A DNA stretch of 64,000 nucleotides from Salminus brasiliensis. Taxonomy: Eukaryota; Chordata; Actinopteri; Characiformes; Bryconidae. Both the position numbers and the translations under genes were made by a program. How positions within the stretch are numbered: position 1 is the first letter of the stretch; each line of letters begins with the position of its first letter. The stretch lies in contig NC_132899.1 of the NCBI RefSeq assembly GCF_030463535.1, positions 17,461,490-17,525,489 on the forward strand, written 5' to 3'. Positions 24,060-37,326 of this stretch are shown here, one piece after another. The notes under the pieces were generated by a model. It ran no database searches, was not told the DNA's origin, and worked only from the letters and a program-made list of their open reading frames with translations.

Positions 24060-24605
24060 ACATATTCTCTAGAGTGATGAATTCACTATATGGCAGTCAG
24101 ATAGATGAATCTGGGTTTGGTGGAGCCGAGGAGAATGCTACCCCAATGCATGGTGCCAACTGTAAAGTTTGGCAGAGAAGAAATAATAATAGTCTAGAGC
24201 TGTTTTTCATGGTTTGGTCCCTGAAGGGATTGTACAGCTTACAAAGACATTCTAGAGACTTTCAACTTTAAACGGCAAGAGCTTGGAGAGAAAGTATATA
24301 AAGAAACGTTTGCCGCATTTGGTGTGGAAGAACTTGACTGCTCTGGACAGAGTCCTGACCTCAACCCCCTCTAACAGCCAGGCCTTATCTCCCAACATCA
24401 GTGTCTGACTGACTAATGCTCCTGTGGCTGAATCAAAGCAAATCCCAGTACATGTGTTCCAAAAACTAGTGGAAAGAGTGGAGGCAGTTACTGCAGGAAA
24501 GAAAGAACTGATTCCAAATTAGTGTCCATTATTCTGAAATGTTCAGCCTGCACACATAGATGTGATGCTTGTGTGTCCACATACATTTTGGCCATGAAGT
24601 GTATT
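24060..24605 (+). mobile_element. decayed mariner/Tc1-type element
   Basis: Frame fragments resemble a mariner-type transposase: NATPMHGANCKVWQRR near 24140, a hydrophobic LFFMVW, and further on GGACAGAGTCCTGACCTCAACCCC, which encodes a form of the QSPDLNP motif just before the catalytic glutamate. The right end, CCACATACATTTTGGCCATG followed by AAGTGTA, matches a terminal sequence common in fish elements. Many stops and shifts mean it is dead. Confidence 0.6.
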
Positions 24606-26303
24606 TGGCATTTCTCAAACAGTAAATTCATGGCCATTTACTGTCACTTGGTGGCATATATTTTCCCCAGACTTTACCATAGTTTGAGTGTTGTTTAAAG
24701 GAAGAATTGTAATCCCACAAACTGACAAATGGATTGTATGTTGATGACATGGCACTCATTGTGTTTGATAAACTGTTGATAAGTTCCATAGGCTGGCACA
24801 TTACTGTAACCTTAAACAGCTGGTGAGATGTCTTACTATCTACAATCTGAATAAAAACAGAAAGCTTTCTTTAGCTCAACATGCAAGTTCGCACCTCAAG
24901 GCCTAGATGTTTACAGGGCATATGGGTCCTTTTAAGAGCTCTTGAGAACCACAAGCTTCAGTCATCTATTTCTGCATGTCCAATTCAACTAGGAGTTTTC
25001 ATCTCTAAATGCTTCCTCTTTTGGACTATATACAGAGGTCTGGTCTGCTCAAAAACACATTGGCTATCTGGAAATAATCAGACAGAGGAGGACAATGCGC
25101 TCATAAAGCACATCAAACTATCCTTGTATGGCTCTTGGCAAATAACAGAAACAGGAAACAACATTTAGAGCCTTGATTTGAAATTTCTCTGGTAAGATTT
25201 CCTGTTTGAGTAATGCAACGTGGGTAGTCCTTGACTTGGGCATGGCTGTGTTTCTGAACGATGGTAATTTATTGTGGGTAACCTTCTGAGAAGCAGCTGG
25301 GGCTATGAAAACAGCTAGAAAAAGTGAAGAGAGCTTAAAGGCCAGCATTTTCTTCTCTTTTAACCATTAGAAAATTATCTATATGATAAACATATATAGC
25401 GACAACTATGTGACTCTGGCAGGAGGACTGGTAGCATCTTAGAGCTTTTGTGAATCTGATGTCATTTATTAATTTTAATCATTCATTTGCCAAGCATACT
25501 CTATATTTCAGAGTTGAACGTGCTTTTGTGTTTAAATTATATTTTCACTACTGTTTAATGAAAACATGAGAGAGCTGCCGAGTTGGCATCTGTGGCGAAA
25601 GTGGCACTTCTTGTAGTGTCTAGAAGTTCCAGCAATGTGGAAGCTAATGGCAGGGTGAGGCTGGGGCACAGACCACATCGCCGCACCAGAGGTACTAATC
25701 ATAACCAAGAGTGAAAGGAAAAGGCAGAGTAGATTTTATTAACTGTAATAAAATATTTTTAACCAGCCTGCCAAGAGCTGCCTTCATGCTAGAGGTATAT
25801 CATTTTGTTTCCATCGTCACATTAAGAGCAGTTTCCCCTTGCAAAACAGTGTTTCAATGAGCATCATTTTCACCAAGAAGATGAAGACAGAGTGATCATG
25901 GTTGGCTTTAGGCATAGCATGATGTGTAACACTTTTACACTAATGCAGGAGATTGGGGTTTAATTTCCCAGACCTCTAATTCTACTCTGACCTCAGTACA
26001 CTGTTCCTCTTCAACATGATTAAAAGTTCAAAAGTCACTCTGAATAAGAGCAACTGCGATAAAATGTCAATGGGTGTGTCCCAATTACGTACTACTTACT
26101 AATACTAACTAGTTTTTGAGTATGAGATATTTATTATAGAAGTAAGTGTCTATGAAAGTTGAGTGTACTAAAATATTCAAGATACATACTGAGAACCGGC
26201 CTGTTTTTGAGTGTCGCTTTGATAGACACCAGATTACACCACTATAATCGCAATGCAATGCAAAACAGAAATGGATAAGATACTCTAAAATAAAACTAAA
26301 CCA

Positions 26304-26719
26304 ATGGCGGGGTGCCAAGTAGTCCAGCGGACTACTATGACCCAAGAATTGCTGGTTCAAATCCTGGGTCATGCTGCCTGCCATCAGCAGTCGGAGCCTG
26401 AGAGAGTGCAATTGGCCTTGCTCTCTTTAGGTGGGTGGATGGCTCACTTCAGTGTCATGCTGTCACAGGCGTTTGTTAACTGATGCATCAGAGCTGGGAA
26501 CCCAATGCTTTCCTCAGATGGTGTTGGTTGCCTGGTGACGTTGTGACAGCAGGAGCTCAAAAAGAAGCTGGTTGTGCATGTGTCGAAGGAGGCATGTGTC
26601 AGTCCTCGTTCTCTAAGGGTGCATTACATGTGACAGGGGGATAGGGGCTTAACCCTAAGGGGATAGGGGGGAGTGGGTTGGATAATTGGGGAGGAAAATT
26701 GGGTAGATTAAAAAAAAAT
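26304..26719 (+). mobile_element. tRNA-derived SINE
   Basis: The 5' part (26304-26370) has a tRNA-like layout with a B-box-like GGTTCAAATCC near 26355, as expected for an internal RNA polymerase III promoter. A unique body follows, then a GGGGATAGGGG-rich segment and an A-rich tail at about 26710-26718. Target duplications are not clear. A diverged relative appears in psme4 intron 32 (52465-52675). The family name is not known to me. Confidence 0.55.
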
Positions 26720-27154
26720 TGTCTGTGACATATGTTGGCAGAGCCAGTTTCATCACTTTCTTTTAGTACAAAATGGGTAAGTATTTTAACATTTGTGTAC
26801 TAACCTGCCATTCATTTAGATTTGTTTATAGTATTTAACTCATAGTATCAGTGTGTAGTATGCAATTGGGACGCAGCCAATGATATTAACTTATTTTAGT
26901 TGAACATTCAAAATGCTACAGAGAAAGCAGAAGCATGCAGTGCTACAAAGACGATGTAACCTTTTTAAACATTTAACATGATAGCATTCAGAACATTATG
27001 ACAACAGTAAATGCCTTGTCTGCCAGGGTACCTGTTGAACATAAATGTTCCTAAATGACCCTTGACTTAAGTGGTGAAACTTGGTATGAAACCTTTACAT
27101 TACACTGTGATTCTTTACATCTTACTTTTAAATTGTCCTTTAAATAAGCATACA

Positions 27155-27230
27155 GTGAATGCTCTTTAAGGAACCACAAATGTTTCTATGGCGGCATTAC
27201 TAAAGAGTGCTCTTTGGTATGTTTATTTTT
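27155..27230. repeat. fragment of a GGTTCTT-type palindromic MITE
   Basis: Contains AAGGAACCACAAATG, TTTCTATGGCGGCATTAC and TAAAGAGTGCTCTTTGG, related to the better preserved element at 29615-29840. Confidence 0.4.
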
Positions 27231-29614
27231 TCTTCTATTATTGTAGAGCAGTCGATAAATGATACAGACTGTAAAGGAATACAGTGTAATTTGAGGTATA
27301 AGGGGCCTTAAACAGCATTTAAACTACATTTGACCCTATGCAGAGAGGCCTGGTAGCACCCACAGTTCATCTAGGGACACTATGCCAGTTTAATGGATAT
27401 AACTCAATCACAGGGCACATCAGAGGAAGGCGGCTGTCCAAGGTTTCTGTGACTGTACCAAAGAAACAGGGATGGGTGGTGTTGTAAAAATATGGCCTGT
27501 TAGAAAGAATGTGCTGACACTGTGGTCTAAACCTACATTCGTTTTTCCAGTACCATCTGTTAACACAGGCCTCCTTCTTTCTCGCTCTTCATCTCTCCCG
27601 CTTCTCCCAGGTTGAGGAACATTAGTGCCGGAATAGTGAAAAGTTATGGGCTCAGGTCTTTGAACTGTATTCATTAGTTGATTTCTGCCATGTGTCCACC
27701 ATTCTGTTACTATGGTTCTTCTCTCCACTGTATTCAAAACACTTGAAGAAATATTAGCTCACAACAATGCTCAAGTTCATCAATCATTTTGAGATGGTTA
27801 ATCACACGGGAACTGGAAATTAGGATTTTTTTTTTTTGCCTCGCACAATAAAAATATGGATGACAGCAAAATCTTCTTCCACTTTGGAAAATATAGGAAA
27901 TAAATGGACTTTGCAGATGTGAAACTGAAGTCCTCCTAAGATAAGCAGGTCTTTAACCTTCTGTGTTTGAGAAAAGTTCATAATTGTAACAAATTTGTTC
28001 CATTTACACGTATCCTTAGCATCCCACAGTGTATTACAGCTGTACACACTGAAAGTAAAAACCTTTACCTTTACCACAAATTATAATAAAGAGAAGGCCT
28101 ATAAACTGCTTCACATGTTCAACTATTACAGACCTTAAGGCACACAACTCAAGGAACACAACTCCAGTGACACAACTCCAGCCTCTGGAGAAGTGAATTT
28201 ATACTAATTTTTCAAATGAATACTTTTTCTGGAGTCTGAGTAGACGTCAGTTTGATTATTAGTTAAATAGCTTCGATTTTATTCCCCTAAGGCAGCAAAT
28301 GCCAGGGTGTAATGCTAGTTAGTTAGGGAACAAGAACACTGTCAACAATGTGAAATGGACTGACAAAGAAGAAATGGATGTTTTATTATTCAGTTTGCTC
28401 TCTTGTTAACGTTGTTTTAAATTTTATACACAGAGGATGCTTGAAGTTATAATCTTTGGGCTTGATGTTCTGGTGTTCTTAAATGTGTTTAAAGTGAAAA
28501 GCCTTGAGCTTAAACCAGCTGCAATCTATCACAGTCTTTATCTTTCTCAGAGTGCCCACATGCTAATGAGCTCGCGCTGGCGATTTGCGTAACAGTGTGG
28601 AACCCTGAACATATTGCTGAAGTGTGGAAAGTCTTACCACTTTCTGATATCTATTTTCCATGGCCTTCACTGCCAAGACTAATGCCTTGTATTACCTCAT
28701 GAGAGAATACACTTCACCAAACAAAGCTATAAACGGACTCCAGGGAGACAAGCAGGATTGTTGGAAGGAGTTCCTGATTTGGAGCTTTTAGTAAGCCAAG
28801 GGAAATAATTCTGCAATTAAGTATCTTTTCAGGATTTTGGGGGAAATGAGCTTGGCAGTCTGAAAGTAGGTAGTCACTGGGTTTACTTTGGGATTGAACG
28901 ATGTGAACTGACTTAGTTGACATACCACATTATTTCACTTTTCGCTCTCAATTTACGTGAAGCAATGCTTCACCAGTTATACAAACGCTAAAGAAGATTA
29001 GGTTTAGAAGAAGGTTGATCCGAGAAGAACGTGTCCTTATGGAATTCTTCTCTGTTTCTCAGCGCCTTTCTCTACTATATGCTACCCTGCAGAGTAGAGA
29101 AAGGTGCTGCGAGCTTTGCGGCTTTGCGAGCTTGTCCATCATGACTGGGCAATTTGGGCACTTGAACCAAGTTGCATTTGTAATGGAGCTTAAATAAAAA
29201 CGGGCAGCCTTCAAATTAGCCCTAAATGTCATGTCATGGAACCAAGATGCAAAAGCGCAATATGTTGAAGTTTTATGTGTGGGCATGATTAACGGCCATT
29301 ATAAAAGCCCGCTTCCAACTGAACCACGGCCAGTAAAAACTCATAAGAAAGGTTCACACTGCTGGGAATCCCAGAAGCCCGTCAGCAGTCGCTCTTATGC
29401 GCCCTGCTCTCCTTTTCTCACTTAGGTCACCCTGCCCTGGCACTCTGAGCCATACTGCTGGCTCCTCCAGGCTCCACTGTTGCCATAATACCAGTGCTGA
29501 GAGAACGGTAGGAGATGTTCATTTCTGTTGTAAGGTCTGTATGTGGGCCCACACTTCAGCTCCTTAACTACTTATAGCGTTCATAGTACTTTATAATCCA
29601 CTCACAAACAAAGG

Positions 29615-29840
29615 TGTTTGTATATAAATGGTTCTTTGAGTAATGCCATAGAAGAACCATGTTTGTGATCGAGAACCTTTCAAAGGTTTAAAGAAGCTTT
29701 ACGTGATGGAACTATTTCGTTTTTACCAATTTAGAGGTTCTTCACACACACACACACACACACACACCTTTATTACATGGTTCTTTAAGGAACCAATAGT
29801 GGCTCTTCTATGGTATCACTCAAAGAACCATTCAAGCACC
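29615..29840. mobile_element. palindromic MITE (GGTTCTTCTATGG type)
   Basis: The arm near 29630-29660 (GGTTCTTTGAGTAATGCCATAGAAGAACC) and the arm near 29802-29832 (GGCTCTTCTATGGTATCACTCAAAGAACC) are inverted copies of the same phrase. A CA microsatellite (29742-29767) has expanded between them. This phrase recurs widely in fish genomes. There is no coding capacity. Confidence 0.6.
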
Positions 29841-32046
29841 TTTATTTTTAAGACTGCAATAACTGAACAATACACCTTACAATGTCTCCTGGCTAATAGC
29901 CAGCTTATAAATAGAAAGCTGATTGGACACACGGTTAGCAAGGTATCCTTTTAGAACCTTTCTGACTATTCTAAAGAAAATAAGAAAACAGTTCCAGATG
30001 TCTTAAAAGTTTTACCACAGCGCAGAAGTAGTGATGCAGTGCAGCTTTAAGGTTGAAAGCAGGCTGAAAGAGAGAGAGTGTGTGTGCTCATTTTTCCATC
30101 TACAGGTCTACTTCTGACAGTTTGCGCTGCGGCTGAGAAGATTCAGGAATTTCCTTATTTTCCATGTGGAAAGGGCAACTCATGAAAGACAATACTCCAG
30201 TGGAATACAACTCATTAAGCTGTTCTTTTTTTAAAAGAGCCATGAGGTACTCATTAAAAGGACGAAGTGCATTTTTGACTGTATGTGCAAAGTGACCACC
30301 ATACTATCCTATCATACTACCCCTCACTGAGCTAACAAAACACTCAACAGTTTTTTTTTTTTCATAAGGAGTAAACATAGAGAAACACAGCAATATGCAT
30401 TAAAGAGCGGATTTACTGAGGTCCTTAGTAAATCGAAAGATCACAATTAGAAACAGAATCAACCTAGGATAAAACTGTTGGATTTTCCATATTTACTGAA
30501 ACCCATTCCTTGCTGGGTTGTAAGAAAAGCTAAAAGAACAGCATTCAGTCTACAAAATGATGTACAGGCAGGTTGTCTTAACTATATGCATTCTTCTACT
30601 GCCTCCACATGGAATATGATGTGCATTGCAATCATCAGTGAATGCCTCAAAACACTGTCTTAAGTAGTAGAGTGTCCTGCTTTAAGAAGCTTTCTGCTGA
30701 TCGAAGCTTACGAAATGTACTCTGCCCTGCCGGCAGCCTGATTAAGGGCAAATGGTCATTTTTCCGAAGGGAGGGCACAAAGCCTTGGTTGGGAATTCCC
30801 GTAACCTCTCATGAAAGTCACTGCCCAGAAAACAACACAGTCTTTCCACAACCACAAACTAAACTAAGCTAAACTACATATCAAATGTCAGTCTGCTATC
30901 CCTGAAATCCTTGTGGACTAACTTCCACTGCCATTCCTTTTACAAATGCGCCTCAGGACTTCTGCTTAAAGCATTATGAAGATAACAGCTATCCTGGAAC
31001 CACTCAGAGAATAACCATGGTTTATGTCATTAAAGTCCCTTTCATTACTGACCAATAATAGACACAGGGGTAAAGTGCTTTCAGAAAGCTGGAGGAAAAG
31101 CTAAACATTGCGGTCACATATTCAATCAGTCAATCAATTGTAGAACATTTACTTCCAGAAGAAGCTTGCAAAAAAATATTTTGCTAACAGAACACTGTTG
31201 GAGGAAACACTGTGCACTGAAGTGGTGTCTACATTCCATGCTAAGACTTTACTGACATGCCAGTAATCCAGTTATTCATTTATCCCTCACAGCTCTATTT
31301 TCCCCACTGTGTCTAAACTCTAGTAGCAAAACAAAAATGAATAACAAGCGCCATAACTCTTGTGTAACAAGAAAATGCTGAAACAGAACTCATCTCTTTT
31401 TGCAACAGTAGGGCTGCTTCCACAGAACAAAACAGGCCTTGCTCTCTCTGGGTGGGAACCCAGCCAGACATTTTAGTTAGTTGAACGTTAAGTGAATGTT
31501 AAAATGTTTCATCTGTCAGATTTTCTGGAGGTTCCTAGCATGTTTTTATTCAACTTTTTTTTTTTACATTACATTTGTTTATTCTCACAATTCCATATGG
31601 GCTTTTCACATTTGCTAGGCATATTTCAAAAACTGATGCAAATTCGTCATTTATTTATTTATTTTCTTATCAGTTTAAATTGAGAAAATATTAATATATA
31701 GCTTTTGTGTAAGTAAGGTTCTAATAACATTGTGATGCAACTCATTTTACATAATCTTTACGCCCCCATCACTCAGTATGATGCTAGCCAGGGTGATCTT
31801 CTGTTAGCTAATGTAACAGAACTGGCTGTTATTGTTCTCCTCTAAGCATGTTGAGCTGTTCAATGAAGTTGCATTAGCAGTAGTTTAGGTGTCTGGCTGT
31901 GAAGCAGGTGAGGTGTCTGGCTTTATGTATGACTTTGAGGAAGCACATGCTAGCTTTCAGACTACCAGTGCTGGTAGCATTGAGTGATGGGGAGTCCTTG
32001 CTAGTGGGTGGGAATTGTAAATAACTAAATAATATATATAAATAAT

Positions 32047-33712
<1,666 letters not shown>

Positions 33713-33717
<5 letters not shown>

Positions 33718-36700
33718 TATGCATGTGTGTGTGTTCCAAAAATCAAGACATAGGAAAGGAGACTTCCTTTAAAATATAAAATAATAATTATGTGCATAAT
33801 ATATTGATATAGGATGATGTCTTGATAGGTTTATTTTATGTTTATGTAGTTTGATTTAACTATATATTTGACCTTTTTCAAAGTACAAAGTAACAGCAGA
33901 ATATGTGGGGGCCTTTCCCAAAATGCCTGGAAACAGAGATTCAACTCTTCTTGGAATTGACTTACAGCATAAACAGGATTTTCGCATCCATCAAATGAAT
34001 AAATCTACACACCAACTGCACATTGATCTGCTCAGTGAAAACCCCTGCTTTCTTTAGTAAGATTATGCATTTTGTATTTCCAGTCTTATGTAATATGGTA
34101 GAATATTTATGTAAACAAAAAACTCTATTCCATCTGTCATCACAGCACCTCACTCACATCGAGCAAATTATGGCCTGTTGTGGTGTATCCAGCCACTATG
34201 GACCCCTCAGGTATATCACTAAACACATCTTCCTCTGTGTACCTGTGAAGAATGTTTGTGTGAGCTTGATACGACTTAATCTAAACTTCTATCAGCATGC
34301 TGAGAAATGGAGAGTATGGTGGGAAAAAGTTGTAGAACATCAGTGAATTCATAGTGAAGCAGAGCAGCCTGGTGGTGGAAATGCAAGTTGTCCTTCAGGC
34401 CATTCCTCTGCTCAGCAGAGATGAGAACATAACATATGAGCAGTTTTGTAGGGACCAAGAGTAGCATGAGGATGAAGACACCCACCAACTTTCACAATAG
34501 CCTTGTGGCCAAATAAGGTTTGACTCCCAATTTTTAGATTTTAGAGCTTTGATATGAAATGGTTTACTGTACAGAAATTTACTAACTTGGATTTTTGTTG
34601 GTGGTTATTGGAACTAGGGGTCGCAAGGTCACAAAACAATTCAAAATGACCAGTAAATCAGTCTTCTGACTTCTGAATTATTTTGCAGTGCCCTGCATAA
34701 CCTGCGTTACCCTCTGTTGTTGTTTTGGGCTTCTCAAAGCTATTAGAAAACAATGTCTTAGGCAGGGGTGCTGCCAGGGATTTTGGGCCCCATAAAAAGA
34801 TATTACACTGGTGGGTCCCACAACTCCAACAATCCTGCCAAAATAATCAATTAGTACATTTTTTAGTGCCCCTGTCACAGTCACATGCCCTTAGAATTGC
34901 CCCCCCCCCCAAAAAAAAAACCAAACAAAAACAAAACACACACACACCCAGGCACCCTTGGTTTTAAGCATCAGACAGTGTGTTCATGGCAATTTTGTAC
35001 TACATCACTACTTTCAGTGATATAGCATTTTAAGACATTAAACTCTGGATGTTTGGTACCTATTACCACCATTGTGAACAATTTGGACTCTGAAGGGTTT
35101 TTTTAGAACAGAGCATTTCACACAAACCACTCTGGGTGCCCTTGTATAGACCTAACCTATATATTATAGTGAAAAATGAAAATGTTTGTGGAGCTAAAAA
35201 TACACACATTAAACATTATAGGACCTGTTTCCATCTCCAATTAAAGTGAATGGTCTGCATGACATTGAAACATAAATAGTTATTGTCATGAGGGTGATAA
35301 TGTTACTCAACATTTACTGTCTCTTTCTGATGTATCTACTTTCTGCTGCCATCGTAAGCATTGCTGTAAGAGTAAATACATATTGTGGAAAGAGATTAGT
35401 ATCTGTATACTGAAGCTAATTTCTCAGTAACTTTCCCAGCACTGCTTATTTGAACTCTGTTCCAGGTGGAGATGTTCCAGGAGTTTTCCATTTTGTCCTG
35501 AAGAGGGCAATCATGTCTCAGTTGTTACCAAAAGCTGAAGGAGAAGGAGAGCGTGGCCTCATCCTGCTGGGTCAGTGGGGATTTACTAAAAATGTCCTCT
35601 AATGTGATTTATGATGACAGAGTGTGTCTCCCGGTCAAGGAGCTGTTTCCTGCCTGTCTGCAGAGATTGAGGGCACACCATGTAGACTGGCACAAACATA
35701 ACAGCTGATAAGACATAGTAATACAAATAGGACCATGATGAAATAATACTAGTGTTGAAGAACAGAAAAATTCCATGAGCAGCAAAACAGTAGGGATGCA
35801 TATTAAACCAACACCTGGAAACGGAATGGTTTTATTTCACAAAATCATTTGGATGAGATTTAAAAACATATAACTTATTTAACTGTTTGTAACTAACTGG
35901 CCACTTACGTAGTCCGTGGTCTGACTGTTTCGACTGAAGTGGCCTGTCTTTGAGAGGCTGGATAGAGGCTGGTTAATCCAGGATCTCATTAACAATACCT
36001 ATGATCCAAGAGGATAAATCTACTTTCCTAGAACTAACTGACCCTCCGGGCAAAGAGGTTGGTTTGGTTGGCTGAGAACAGGTCAGCGCATGTGATTGGC
36101 TGGCCAGAACAATGTGACATTTCTGGTTGGCTGCAAGAGATGCAGGATGTGAGCCTGATTAGATTAGACTGGACATCTGGCCTAGCTCCAGGTAAAAGGT
36201 GTGTGCCTATGTTTGTTTATGTGGTTCCCAGTACAAACCTGTGTTTGTAGTTTAATGAGTCTGAGGTGATGGAGCTTGGCACAGAAAAGTGGGTTTTGGT
36301 GTCACCCGCTGGTTGCAAACTACTTCAAATACTATATTGCTTTCTTGTGCCTGACCAGTGGTCAGTCTGCTTAATTTGAATGAAAAGCTGCAGTCACTCT
36401 TGTCCTGACTATATTAGTGACAGGAACAATATTGCACTGGGTCACTGCATAAAGAAACACCAAAGAGGATTGAAGTGATCTCATTAGCACCATTGGCACT
36501 GATAAACCATTTAAACAGAGTAAATACTTATTATATGCAAAGACAATTCTGTCAGTTACAGGTAAATTACATTAGTTTGGACAGTACCAGCAACTGATCT
36601 CAGTAAACTAGCCTATGCCTACAGACAAGACGTGGTTCTTGATTTATGTTGTATTAGATAAAAATGTCTAAATAGTCGGGATTATTAAATACTACATAAT

Positions 36701-36930
36701 AATGTTTCTGAGGATTACGGTTTACTTTATAATAAAATGTTTAATGAAGACACACAGTGACACAGTCAGATCCAGGCATGAAATGATCCCTGTGTGACTA
36801 TCAAATGATTGCAATTTCAATTATTAAAATATTGTAAAATATTGCTTCGTGTATAAATATGGGTTGTTTCTGCTCTCGGTGATGCCTAATCAGCCATTAT
36901 TGATCATGTAATGACTGCACTGTCTCCCAC
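33713..36930. other. intergenic DNA upstream of psme4
   Basis: No gene is supported. A low-complexity C/A/CA stretch lies at 34901-34948. The rest lacks recognised repeats or exons. Proximal psme4 control elements other than those in the next entry could lie here. Confidence 0.5.
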
Positions 36931-37326
36931 AGCTCACCCACTCTTAACCAGGTGACGTGACAGAAAGGCACCGAGGGGGGCGCCCTGTGTATGTAGAGCG
37001 TATGTGGAGGGAGGCTCTGCTATCCACCGCCGGTGTGTGTCCTGTTCGTATGGCTCGTTATGTGTGTGTCCAAGAGTGTGAAGCGAGACTTCTAGCTATA
37101 TGTGGGTGACCAGAGCTAATGTTACGTGTTTGACACCGGAGGTCAGAAGGACCGAAGAAGCAACTTTCGTCCATGTGCTTGAGATCCTGTCGAAAATAAA
37201 CGGAGTTTTCGGACGACAGACGAGGAGCGCCGGATTTGTCAATAAACGATTTGTCAAGGGAACTTGTCAAGGACTGAGAAGCTACAGCACACAAGTCCAG
37301 GAGAGGATATATTGGGGAAGCATAAT
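36931..37326 (+). promoter_or_regulatory. psme4: psme4 promoter-proximal region and 5' UTR
   Basis: The base composition changes to CG-rich with many CpGs, continuing to about 37550, as at housekeeping promoters. A CRE/ATF-like octamer TGACGTGA lies at 36953-36960. There is no convincing TATA box. The start codon at 37327 is preceded by an in-frame TAA at 37243-37245, so no upstream coding extension is possible within this exon. Transcription start sites cannot be placed exactly. Confidence 0.6.

Larger units (their letters stand above)
16856..26300. other. intergenic DNA with decayed transposons
   Basis: No host gene was recognised. The longest non-repeat frames, such as the minus-strand one at 20548-20991, have no domain, codon pattern or splice context that I trust. 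Decayed transposon copies at 18861-19264 and 24060-24605 are listed separately. The remainder is unannotated single-copy-looking DNA. Confidence 0.55.
26720..32050. other. intergenic DNA, no gene supported
   Basis: There are no credible exons. It contains small palindromic repeats (27155-27230; 29615-29840) and a CA microsatellite at 29742-29767. The rest shows no structure that I can interpret. Confidence 0.55.

Noticed and set aside
26304..26375. Possible functional tRNA gene
   Set aside because: The B-box is present, but no clean cloverleaf or terminator follows. The sequence continues into a SINE body with an A-rich tail.
34023..34346. 107-codon plus-strand frame
   Set aside because: Cysteine/histidine-rich by chance; no zinc-finger spacing or homology that I recognise.
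35455..35580. Exon-like segment after TTCCAG at 35465
   Set aside because: The acceptor looks fair, but the reading frames are short, no donor fits and no protein family is recognised.
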